NCBI GenBank assembly: GCA_025062325.1
Contig: JANXAL010000068.1
Location: 1 to 49,566, forward strand
Direction: 5' to 3'
From: Roseiflexus sp.
GTDB lineage: Bacteria > Chloroflexota > Chloroflexia > Chloroflexales > Roseiflexaceae
DNA: 49,566 nt
Both the position numbers and the translations under genes were made by a program. Under the pieces are notes generated by a model. The model worked only from the letters and a program-made list of their open reading frames with translations. It did no database searches and was not told the DNA's origin. Shown here piece by piece: positions 40,719 through 48,347 of the stretch. Every line of letters starts with the position of its first letter. Positions within the stretch are counted from its first letter, which is position 1.

Positions 40719-41336
40719 ATCCACCTCCTGTGATTACATTGTACTTACTCTTCCATGTCTGTCAAACTGGAGAGGTCGCTTGTTTTGGCTGTCAACGAGT
40801 GTTTCTGCTGTCCACGAATGGGGAAGCGAATAAACGAATGCTGGCGCAGGACTAGGCTTCGTGCTTGTTGCGGTCAACGAATAGGGAAGCGAATAAACGA
40901 ATGATCAAAAGCTCGCCCTATGCTTCGCGCTGCTTGCCTCTTGCCCTTGCTCAGGTCAGGCAAGCCCCTGCGAGGTCGCCACGGGCGAGTCATCGGCTGC
41001 GCGGGGCAACCGCATGAATTTCGTTCGCCATCGCGCTTTTCTCAGCGTCCTGGAGCGGCGCCCGGCGCGCGGATCAGCCCTGGAGGGGCTTTACGTTCTC
41101 AGCGAGGGCTATGAACATTTACAAAATAATCCGGTATTCGCGCTGCGCCTGACGGTTGATGGTTTTTGAGGAAATAATCCGGTACCGCCGAATCTAGCCC
41201 GCGCAGGCGGGCTTCGCTTTCCGTAGCCCGCGACTTTAGGCGCCGGGCGAGCGGGCTAACACACCACGCTTGCACCCCGGTATTGCGTCCCTCTTGACCT
41301 GCCGTTTCCCCTGATCGTATAATCAGCAGCAATTGA
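40719..41336. repeat. Repeat-rich gap between mazE and the CRISPR remnant
   Basis: Includes two 27-nt direct repeats ACGAATRGGGAAGCGAATAA at 40814-40840 and 40877-40903 (one mismatch, 63 bp apart), a partial family B copy near 41072-41110, a pair of AATAATCCGGTA near 41125 and 41173, and the 44-bp repeat at 41194-41237. No gene is supported. The mix of repeats right beside the broken cmr6 suggests a recombination junction. Confidence 0.55.
41194..41237. repeat. 44-bp dispersed repeat, intergenic copy
   Basis: CTAGCCCGCGCAGGCGGGCT through GCCCGCGACTTT is the reverse complement of the copy inside the membrane-protein gene at 36674-36717, with four differences. It has internal dyad symmetry (GCCCGCGCAGGCGGGC). 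Confidence 0.75.
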
Positions 41337-42066
41337 GGACGGTATCAACTAAGAAAGGCACCGCCTACGCTGCTCCTCGAAGGGATCGCTGAACACAGCG
41401 ATGAATTTGTTGCCATCTTCGGGCGCGCGCCAGAAACCGGCGAAGATGCAACAGCAGCCCAGGCTAGCGGGGCGATCTTTTTTGACGCTGTGCCGACAGG
41501 GTCGCCGACGCTGGAACTGGATGTGATGAATCCGCACTTCCCCGATTACTACCAGAGCAAGGAACCGCCAACAAATTGGCAAAGCCCGATTCCGGTCTAT
41601 TTCCTCACCGTAGCGCCAGGGACGGAGTTCGCATTTGCTGTTGGATGGCGCGGCGCGCAGGTGGATGGAAAGTTGCGCAATAAAGCCGTCCAGTGGCTCA
41701 AACGCGGGTTGACCGAATTGGGCGCTGGCGCAAAGACCAATGCCGGGTATGGGTATTTTGCCAGTGAAGCGCCATCCGCACCATCGACGCCTGCGCTTCA
41801 AACGCAAGCGGCATCCGCACTATCATCGCCAGCCGAGCCGCCGCAGGGCGAGCTTAGGCGCAGCGAAGGGGAGACTCATTTGGGAGTCGCATCGCCGCGA
41901 ACAGCGTATCTTTGTTCAGGACGGGAGCCTCAAACTGCCAGTCCTCCAGGAACGGCTCGGCAAACAGGATTACAACAACCTTCCGGGCAACAAGCAACCG
42001 GTCGTCTACGAATACGACGAGGTGGACGGGAAACGACGAGTGGGGAAGGTTCATCGGAAGTCATAG
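41337..42066 (+). pseudogene. cmr6: Truncated and frameshifted Cmr6-like type III CRISPR RAMP gene
   Basis: No start codon with the N-terminal half is present; the open frame begins after an in-frame stop just upstream at about 41334-41336. It goes directly into LLLEGIAEHSDEFVAIFGRA, then ASGAIFFDAVPTGSPTLELD, VMNPHFPDYYQSKEPPTNWQ, SPIPVYFLTVAPGTEFAFAV and GAGAKTNAGYGYF, all typical of the C-terminal half of Cmr6. A +1 frame change around 41860 then leads to a separate-looking end, GRLIWESHRREQRIFVQDGS to the stop at 42064-42066. The conserved end sits 12 nt before the next gene, with TAGGAGA as its ribosome site, so the second frame was the original ending. Cmr6 belongs to the type III-B effector. 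Cmr1-5 and Cas10 are absent. Confidence 0.8.
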
Positions 42067-42078
42067 GAGACGCCGCTT

Positions 42079-42975
42079 ATGATCCTCGTACAACTCATTG
42101 GCGGACAGCCGCTGCCAAACTTGCTGCCACCCTTGCACTTGAAACCCGCTACAACGATCCTGGTGTATACGCCTCAAACTGAGCTGATCAAGCAGCGCCT
42201 CGAAGCATTGCTTCGTGATAGCAGTCTACAAAGCGATTCGATATGTTGCGACGCCTACGACATCCCTGCGATTACTGAGGCGCTGGATAACAAATTGAGC
42301 AATTACAACGAGGACCTCGTATTCAACCTGACAGGGGGTACGAAAGCGATGGTTCTGGCAGCGAATCAGATTGCTGCTAGAAAGCAGGCTGATTTGGTGT
42401 ATCTGGAAAGCGAGCGAGGGCAGAGCGTTCTCTACACGTATTCCTATGACGAACAATCCAATCTTCGCTCGAAGGAGAGGAAGATTTTGCCAGAGCTTGT
42501 ATCAATTGATCAGTTTCTCGACGCTCATATCGGCAAAGGTCAATGGCAGGCAACAGGACCCTCAAAAGATACCGGAGGTCTTTTTGAACAAGCCGTTGCT
42601 AAAGCGCTCAAAGGTTTGCCGAACGCAGAAATAAAACAGGGGGTTAGGTTTCTTGGAAGTGGAAACCGACCCCAGGCAGATATTGATATTGTGGTGCGTT
42701 GCGGCAATCAATTCGCCAGGATTGAGTGCAAGTCGGGCGGCAAGATAACCACCCTTGACGCTGCCAAGCAGCTAAACCTGGTCACCGAATTGCTCGGAAC
42801 GTACACCCGCAAGTTTATCGCACTCACTGGAAAACCGAATGACGACCATCTAGCGGTGTATGAGGCGACACGAACGACGGTGATTGAGTTGAGCAGCTTC
42901 GATGGCACTCATCTAAGCGATGCAGATAAAACGAAACTAGTAGGGGTTATCAAACAAGCCCTTTCTTGTGCGTGA
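42079..42975 (+). CDS. can2: CARF-domain nuclease of the Card1/Can2 (DUF1887) type
   Basis: 298 aa, shorter than Card1 proteins I know of. The N-terminal CARF-like domain (about 1-135) contains [17 protein letters not shown] and, in [15 protein letters not shown] (83-91), the NLTGGTKxM motif that contacts cyclic oligoadenylate in this family. The C-terminal PD-(D/E)xK domain has FEQAVAKAL (Glu170), QADIDIVVR (Asp201/203) and [10 protein letters not shown] (Glu216, Lys218), a complete catalytic set. Such enzymes cut DNA and RNA non-specifically when activated by cA4, the messenger made by type III Cas10. No frame damage is seen, so it may still respond to a Cas10 elsewhere in the genome. It is preceded by the broken Cmr6 and followed, 7 nt later, by the Csx15-like gene. 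Confidence 0.88.
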   Translation: MILVQLIGGQPLPNLLPPLHLKPATTILVYTPQTELIKQRLEALLRDSSLQSDSICCDAYDIPAITEALDNKLSNYNEDLVFNLTGGTKAMVLAANQIAARKQADLVYLESERGQSVLYTYSYDEQSNLRSKERKILPELVSIDQFLDAHIGKGQWQATGPSKDTGGLFEQAVAKALKGLPNAEIKQGVRFLGSGNRPQADIDIVVRCGNQFARIECKSGGKITTLDAAKQLNLVTELLGTYTRKFIALTGKPNDDHLAVYEATRTTVIELSSFDGTHLSDADKTKLVGVIKQALSCA

Positions 42976-42982
42976 GGTCCTT

Positions 42983-43363
42983 ATGCTCCTCCTCAACTAC
43001 GCCCATCCGATCACCGACGCACAGCGCGCCCAGATCGAGGCGCTGACCGGTCAGCCGATCACGCGCCTGCTCGACCTGCCGAGTCAGATCGACCCGCAGC
43101 AACCGCTGGCGCCGCAGGTCGTTGCGCTGGTCGACGCGGCAGGGCTGACGCCGCAGCAGTGGCAGAGTGAGTCGATCCTCGTCAATCTGCCGTCGCTGAA
43201 TTTCAGCGCCGCCGTGCTGCTCGCTGAACTCCACGGGCGCATGGGGTACTTCCCGCCGGTCCTGCGACTGCGCCCCGTCCCCGGTGCGACGCCGCCGCGC
43301 TTTGAGGTGGCGGAGATTCTCAATTTGCAGGTCATCCGCGATGAGGCGCGGGGGCGGAGGTGA
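42983..43363 (+). CDS. csx15: Csx15-like type III CRISPR-associated protein
   Basis: 126 aa from ATG 42983, with GAGG just upstream; a GTG at 42968 overlaps the nuclease stop. The order [74 protein letters not shown] and [15 protein letters not shown] is what I recall of the small Csx15 family found beside type III loci. The fold is likely CARF-like/Rossmann. Csx15 has been considered a ring-nuclease candidate that removes cyclic oligoadenylate; I state this from memory. Placing it next to a CARF nuclease fits a signal off-switch. Family assignment by memory, not by search. Confidence 0.75.
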   Translation: MLLLNYAHPITDAQRAQIEALTGQPITRLLDLPSQIDPQQPLAPQVVALVDAAGLTPQQWQSESILVNLPSLNFSAAVLLAELHGRMGYFPPVLRLRPVPGATPPRFEVAEILNLQVIRDEARGRR

Positions 43364-43620
43364 GGGTGAGGGGTGAGGGGTTAGATTGCTTGCCGTTGCT
43401 TTTTGCCTTTCCCCTTTGCACTTCTAATGTTCGCGCCCGGGTAGGCGCCACAGCGCCACAGGGGGTTCCGCGCGAGTCACGTGCAACTTTCCGCCTTCGC
43501 ACCTGCGACCTCTCCACCTTGTGCCTCTATGCCTTTGTGTGATAGAAACCATTCACGCGGGCGCTCACGAGGGATGCCCCTACCTCACACATAAAATATC
43601 CCGGCATTCCTGGGCGCGGC
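43364..43620. other. Intergenic after csx15
   Basis: Contains a GTGAGGGTGAGGGGTGAGGG purine run and GCGCCACAGCGCCACAGGG. No gene or CRISPR repeat is seen. A leader-array structure would be expected here if the type III locus were complete, and it is absent. Confidence 0.4.
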
Positions 43621-43739
43621 GGGCTGAAGCCCTTGCTGAGGTCATGAAAGCCCCTTTGGGGCTTCCACGTCCTGAGCGAGAGCTTTAGCCCGCAGCCCAG
43701 AGGACGCGCAGCTCGATAGCACGGGTTTACGGATTCATT
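43621..43739. repeat. Family B interspersed repeat, copy 2
   Basis: Nearly matches 13084-13196, including the perfect hairpin AAGCCCC-TTT-GGGGCTT and the end AGCACGGGTTTACGGATTCA. It lies 258 nt after csx15. Confidence 0.75.
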
Positions 43740-44139
43740 TCTTAATCCCCCATACGAGGGTAGATTTTTCCTTCGCCCCCTTACGTTGAGTCGTCTGTTT
43801 CAGGCAACGGGATGCCTCACCTCCCTCTCTCCCTCTTAGGAGAAGGGGATCTCACAAGGGTAGATTTTGTCAGCAAGCCCTTACGTTGCATCGCCCTTTT
43901 GGAGCGTTGCCTCCCCCTTCTCCCCCCAACCCCCCGCATGCGGGAGGCAACCTGGACAAGCGTACCTGCTGACGACCGCGGGCTCCCCAACCCCCCGCAT
44001 GCGGGAGGCAAAGGGGATGGGAGAACTTACAAGTGTCGATTTTTCTGGCAATCCCCCCGTGCTGACTGTCTGTTTCAGGCATCAGGATGCCTTAACTCCC
44101 CTTTCTCCCCTTGTAGGAGAAGGGGGCAGGGGGGATGAG
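43740..44139. repeat. MITE-like repeat cluster with GCATGC repeats, left part
   Basis: Several left termini (CTCACAAGGGTAGATTTTGT near 43852; CTTACAAGTGTCGATTTTTC near 44024) alternate with hairpins. Two 27-nt repeats CCCCAACCCCCCGCATGC plus GGGAGGCAA lie at 43924-43950 and 43985-44011, 61 bp apart, with a unique 34-nt sequence between. Confidence 0.6.
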
Positions 44140-44316
44140 CTCGCAAGTGTAGATTTTTCCGGCAAGCCCTTCCGTCGCATCGCCCGTTTTGAGCGTCGGG
44201 ATGCGCAAACTCCCCCCTTCTCCCACCAGGGGAGAAGGGGGTCGGGGGGATGAGGGGAAAACGGGCGTCAGAATGCGGCAAACCTGCTTCGCACCCAAAA
44301 AGCCTGCACTTGAGAG
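44140..44316. mobile_element. Complete MITE-like element, 177 bp
   Basis: The left end CTCGCAAGTGTAGATTTTT and right end AAAAAGCCTGCACTTGAGAG are imperfect inverted repeats (about 15 of 19 paired). The hairpin at the centre is CCCTTCTCCC-ACCA-GGGGAGAAGGG. The left half is almost identical to 16074-16153. No coding capacity. Confidence 0.65.
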
Positions 44317-44674
44317 GGAGGGATGAGGGGGAAAAGAGCGTCAGGATGCGGTAAACCCGCTGCGCACACTAAACAGCCTACACCTGAGAGGGGCGGGAGA
44401 AGGGGGCAGGGGGGATGAGGGGAAACAGGCCGTCAGGACGCGGAAAACATCCATCGTACCCAAAAACGCTCCGCTTGTGAGGCAGGGGGGATAAGGAGAA
44501 AACAAGCGTCGAGACGCCGAAAACGTCCATCGCACCTGAAAAACTCCACTTCCTGAGACCTCAAAGGTCGAGCGTTCGTTCAAAGTTCCGCGCCCCACAC
44601 CCTGCCTGATTACGGTACAATGTGTAGAAATACGACCTCGTATCGGGTGGTGATTGGAAAAGGGGAACATATTC
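44317..44674. other. Repeat tail and leader of the peptidase gene
   Basis: Further right-module repeats (for example ACTAAACAGCCTACACCTGA near 44368) run to about 44560. The remaining bases before ATG 44675 contain TACGGTACAATGTGTAG near 44610, where TACAAT is a likely -10, and GAAAAGGGGAA as the ribosome site. Confidence 0.5.
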
Positions 44675-46684
44675 ATGCACCTGCGGTTTGTTTTGCTGAT
44701 CGTCGCGCTGCTCCTGAGCGCGTGTACGGTTCCGTCTGCATCGAATCCGACGCCGACGCTGGCCCCTGGCGCTGAAGCGTTGCTCGGTGCGCCGACGGCG
44801 ACGCCGGTTCCGGCGCCGACGGCAGCGCCGGGATCCACGGCTGCGTCCACTACGACGCCAGCGCAGTCTGCTGCGCGCTACGAGACGGCTAGTTGTGAGT
44901 TTCCGCCGCCTGGCGGCGTTTCAGTCGAATGCGGCTGGCTGACCGTTCCCGAAAATCGCGCAAAACCCAATAACGGCAGAGAGGTGCGCCTCCACGTCGC
45001 CATTTTCCGCAGCACGCGCCCCAACCCGCCGCCCGATCCGATTGTCTATCTCGAAGGGGGTCCCGGCGTCGATGCGCTCGAGCGCCTGCCGCTGGTGTTC
45101 GATATCTGGTTCCGACCGTTCCTCGCCAACCGCGACTTTATCCTGTTTGATCAGCGCGGCACCGGGTATTCGACGCCGTCGCTGGCGTGCCCTGAATTGA
45201 CGAAGTTAAGCTTCGACATGCTGCCGATGGATATTCGCGCCGACGAGAGTTCGCGTCTCTGGAAAGAAGCGGCGCTTAAGTGCCGTGAGCGTCTAGTGGC
45301 AGAAGGCATTGATCTGACACAGTACAATACGTTGACCAGCGCCGCCGATCTGGAGGACCTGCGCCTGGCGCTTGGCTACAAGCAGTGGAATTTGATCGGC
45401 AGTTCGTATGGCACGCGCCTGGCGCTGACAGCAATGCGCGAGTATCCGCAGGGCATTCGCAGCGTGGTGCTCGACTCGGCTCGCCCGCTGCAAATCAAAG
45501 AGTCGCAGATGCCAGCCGATGCCGAACGTGCGTTTCAAACGCTGTTCCGTGGCTGCGCTGCCAATACCGATTGCAATACGTCGTATCCTAACCTCGAGCG
45601 GGTGTTTTACGACCTGGTAGCAAAACTCAATACGCAACCGGTAACGCTCCCCGGCGTCGATCCGCTCACCGGGCGCACCTATCAGGTGTTGATCAACGGC
45701 GATACGATGATCAGCACGCTCTTCCAGGCGATGTACTCGACCGAGATCATCCCGCTGCTGCCACGTGCGATCTATGATGCAGCGCAGAAGAATGAGTTCG
45801 GTCTGTGGGTGCGTCTAATTATGAACAACGTCTCGCAGAGCGACTACTTCAGTTATGGAGTGATGTATTCGGCGCGCTGTTACGAGGAGATTCTCTTCGA
45901 GACGCGCGAGGCGATGGTCAGGGCCGACGAACCCTTCCCGCATCAGCAGGACGTGTTCGATATGGCGTCGTTCTGGGATCTCTGCAACGCTTGGGGAGTC
46001 GGCGTTGCGCCGCCGATCGAAGATCAGCCGGTGCACAGCGATATCCCTGTACTTATTCTCGCCGGTACGTATGACCCGGCAACACCGCCGGACGATGGGA
46101 AAGCGGCGGTAGCGACGCTGCGCAACGGTTTCTTCTTCGAGTTCCCCGCTTCCGGGCATGGTGTCATTCTCGATGGCGGCTGCCCCTTGAGTATGGCGCT
46201 AGCGTTCCTCGACAATCCGCGACAAAAGCCGGACGCGACATGCCTGGCGCAACTTGGCGGACCAGCGTTCGAGGTCGAAGGAGCAGCAGTTCGGATGATC
46301 CCGTTTCGCGACAGCGAGATGGGGATCGCTGGTGTGACGCCGCAGGGATGGACAAACTTCGGACGGGGAGTGTATGGTCGGCCGTCGGGCGACGTGGCGA
46401 TTGTTCAAATGCTGGCGCCGGTTTCGGCACTCGAAACGCTGGTGAGATTGAGTCGGCAGTTCAATCTGGATAGAGAGCCGGAAGCGGCGGGCGAACACCG
46501 CAGTGAGCGGTATACCTGGAAACTGTACACTGCAACGATCAGCGGTCAGCCAACCGACATCGCGCTGGCGGAAGACGGCGGTCGCACGTTGCTGGTGCTG
46601 ATGATCAGCGAACCTGGCAATCGCAATGAAATGTATAAGCAGGTGTTCCTGCCAGTGCTCGATGCGTTGCGAATCATTTCGTAG
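44675..46684 (+). CDS. Secreted lipoprotein alpha/beta-hydrolase peptidase (tripeptidyl-aminopeptidase-like)
   Basis: 669 aa from ATG 44675, after AAAAGGGGAAC; an in-frame TTG at 44654 is unlikely. Lipoprotein signal with lipobox LLLSACTVPSA, then a Thr/Pro/Ala-rich spacer. The alpha/beta-hydrolase core shows IVYLEGGPGVDALERLPL (oxyanion GGPG), FILFDQRGTGYSTPSL, nucleophile elbow LIGSSYGTRLALTAMREYPQ (GxSxG), Asp in ILAGTYDPATPPDDG and the His in FPASGHGVILDGGCPLSMAL. GGPG and this order are typical of proline iminopeptidase / TAP-like C-terminal enzymes that release peptides outside the cell. The last 130 residues form a beta-rich extra domain. It stands alone between repeat clusters. Confidence 0.88.
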   Translation: MHLRFVLLIVALLLSACTVPSASNPTPTLAPGAEALLGAPTATPVPAPTAAPGSTAASTTTPAQSAARYETASCEFPPPGGVSVECGWLTVPENRAKPNNGREVRLHVAIFRSTRPNPPPDPIVYLEGGPGVDALERLPLVFDIWFRPFLANRDFILFDQRGTGYSTPSLACPELTKLSFDMLPMDIRADESSRLWKEAALKCRERLVAEGIDLTQYNTLTSAADLEDLRLALGYKQWNLIGSSYGTRLALTAMREYPQGIRSVVLDSARPLQIKESQMPADAERAFQTLFRGCAANTDCNTSYPNLERVFYDLVAKLNTQPVTLPGVDPLTGRTYQVLINGDTMISTLFQAMYSTEIIPLLPRAIYDAAQKNEFGLWVRLIMNNVSQSDYFSYGVMYSARCYEEILFETREAMVRADEPFPHQQDVFDMASFWDLCNAWGVGVAPPIEDQPVHSDIPVLILAGTYDPATPPDDGKAAVATLRNGFFFEFPASGHGVILDGGCPLSMALAFLDNPRQKPDATCLAQLGGPAFEVEGAAVRMIPFRDSEMGIAGVTPQGWTNFGRGVYGRPSGDVAIVQMLAPVSALETLVRLSRQFNLDREPEAAGEHRSERYTWKLYTATISGQPTDIALAEDGGRTLLVLMISEPGNRNEMYKQVFLPVLDALRIIS

Positions 46685-46953
46685 AGGTTTCCAAGAACCA
46701 AGTATCAGGAACCAGGCTCCCTGAAGTAATCGTCACCACTGGCATTTCGCACCTGACCCGGCGGACGCGCCGCGTGAGACAAAGGTCTGAGGACGACCGG
46801 TTCGCTCAGTGGCGATGGTCACGTCTGCCGAGACCCTGGGTCGGGCGGGGTCCCCTCACAAGTGGAGATGTTCGGCAAGCCCTTGCGTTGCATCGCCCGT
46901 TTTGAGCATGTGGATGCGTAAACTCCCCCTTCTCCCGTGAGGGGAGAAGGGGG
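46685..46953. other. Intergenic after the peptidase, leading into repeats
   Basis: No gene is supported. From about 46857 a left-terminus-like CTCACAAGTGGAGATGTTCG and a hairpin CCCTTCTCCC-GTGA-GGGGAGAAGGG precede the complete element starting at 46954. Confidence 0.5.
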
Positions 46954-47129
46954 CTCACAAGTGTAGGTTTTTCGGCAAGCCCTCACGTTGCATTGCCCGT
47001 TTCAGGCGACAGGACGCCCTACCTTCCCTTTCTCCCCTTGTGGGAGAAGGGGGCAGGAGGGATGAGGGGAAAAAGGGCGTCAGGATGCGGCAAGTCCGCT
47101 TCGCACCCCGGAAAGCCTACACTTGGGAG
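46954..47129. mobile_element. Complete MITE-like element, 176 bp
   Basis: The left end CTCACAAGTGTAGGTTTTTC and right end GGAAAGCCTACACTTGGGAG are imperfect inverted repeats. The centre is CCCTTTCTCCCC-TTGT-GGGAGAAGGG. The body is non-coding. Length equals the copy at 7428-7603. Confidence 0.65.
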
Positions 47130-47475
47130 GAAGGAGGCAGGGGGATGAGGAGAAGAAGGGCGTTGTAACGCACAAAACACACACGTATGTCCAAAAAACC
47201 TACCCTTGCAAGAGGGAGATGGAGGAAAAAAGGGCGTCAAGATGCGGCAACCCCGCTTCGCACCCCGGAAAGCCTACACCTGAGAGCGGGAGAACGAGGT
47301 GAGAAAGGCGTCCCAATACACCCAAAACAAGCGACACGACGCGAGGAGTGGCATCGAGACGACCGAATGCCGCGAACAGATACACGAATGAGCGCAGAGC
47401 ATTCGTTCATTGACGTCCGTTCGGTTGTTCGTTGACAGTCCTCATCTGTCAACTAATCGAGGAGACAGCGCTCAT
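47130..47475. repeat. Repeat tails and leader of the ABC ATPase gene
   Basis: Two more right-module tails end near 47285 (AAAGCCTACACCTGAGAG). Family C-like units (ACACGAATGAGCGCAGAGCA near 47375, TCGTTGACAG near 47428) follow. GAGGAGACAGC directly before ATG 47476 is the ribosome site. TTGTTCGTTGACAGT near 47424 could hold a -35. Confidence 0.5.
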
Positions 47476-48276
47476 ATGCAGCCGATGCTTTCCCTTAACA
47501 ACGTCGAAGTCATTTACAATGATGTCGTGCTCGTCCTCAAGGGGCTGTCGCTTAACGTGCCGGAAAAGAGTATTGTCGCTCTGCTTGGCTCCAACGGCGC
47601 AGGCAAAAGTACGACCCTCAAGGCGATCTCTGGTCTGCTCAAGCCAGAGAATGGCGAGGTGACCGATGGCGAAATCTGCTTCCTCGGTCAACCAATCCAC
47701 AAAAAGGACGCCGCCGAGATTGTACGGATGGGCATCTTTCAGGTGCTGGAAGGTCGGCGCGTCTTTGAGCATCTGACCGTCGAAGAGAACCTGCGCGCCG
47801 GGGCGTATACTAGCAATATGCGCGATTTCAATCAGGATCTTGACCTGGTCTATACATACTTTCCTCGCCTGAAAGAACGGCGGAGGCAGATTGCTGGCTT
47901 CCTCAGCGGCGGCGAGCAGCAGATGCTCGCCATCGGTCGGGCGCTCATGGCGCATCCCAAACTGATCCTGCTCGACGAACCCTCGCTAGGGCTTGCCCCG
48001 CTTCTGGTCGAAGAAATTTTTCGGATTATCAAACAGATCAACAAGGAGCGCCAGACGACAATCCTGCTAGTGGAACAGAACGCACGTCTGGCCCTTGAAG
48101 TCGCCGACTATGCCTATATCATGGAGAGTGGCCGCATTGTGCTCGAAGGATCGCCAGATAACCTGAAAGACAATCCCGACGTGCGCGAGTTCTATCTGGG
48201 CCTCAATGAGATTGGACGCCGCAAGAGTTATCGGGAAGTGAAGACGTACAAACGTCGGAAACGCTGGCTCTCGTAG
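47476..48276 (+). CDS. LivF-type ABC transporter ATP-binding protein
   Basis: 266 aa from ATG 47476, which has GGAGACAG before it; an in-frame start at 47410 is unlikely. Walker A: ALLGSNGAGKSTTLKAISGL. Q-loop and signature: FLSGGEQQMLAIGRALMAHP. Walker B: LILLDEPSLGLAPLLVEEIF. H-loop: LLVEQNARLALEVADYAYIM. The protein belongs to the branched-chain amino acid (LivF) group of importer ATPases. The C-terminus has an extra charged tail (RKSYREVKTYKRRKRW), which I recall from copies next to PaaK-type ligases. The following gene is such a ligase, so the importer may carry an aromatic acid or similar substrate. Other transporter parts would be outside the window. Confidence 0.92.
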   Translation: MQPMLSLNNVEVIYNDVVLVLKGLSLNVPEKSIVALLGSNGAGKSTTLKAISGLLKPENGEVTDGEICFLGQPIHKKDAAEIVRMGIFQVLEGRRVFEHLTVEENLRAGAYTSNMRDFNQDLDLVYTYFPRLKERRRQIAGFLSGGEQQMLAIGRALMAHPKLILLDEPSLGLAPLLVEEIFRIIKQINKERQTTILLVEQNARLALEVADYAYIMESGRIVLEGSPDNLKDNPDVREFYLGLNEIGRRKSYREVKTYKRRKRWLS

Positions 48277-48347
48277 GAGTTTGCTCAGGAAGGCTGACGC
48301 GAAGGCGCGAAAACGCAAAGACGGGGTCGTATTGATTGCGAGGTCCT

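Noticed and set aside
41490-42182. Continuous 230-codon frame starting at GTG 41490 as an intact gene
   Set aside because: The GTG lies within the conserved Cmr6 region, the frame is open upstream to 41337, and its last 100 residues are low-complexity after a frameshift and overlap the next gene.
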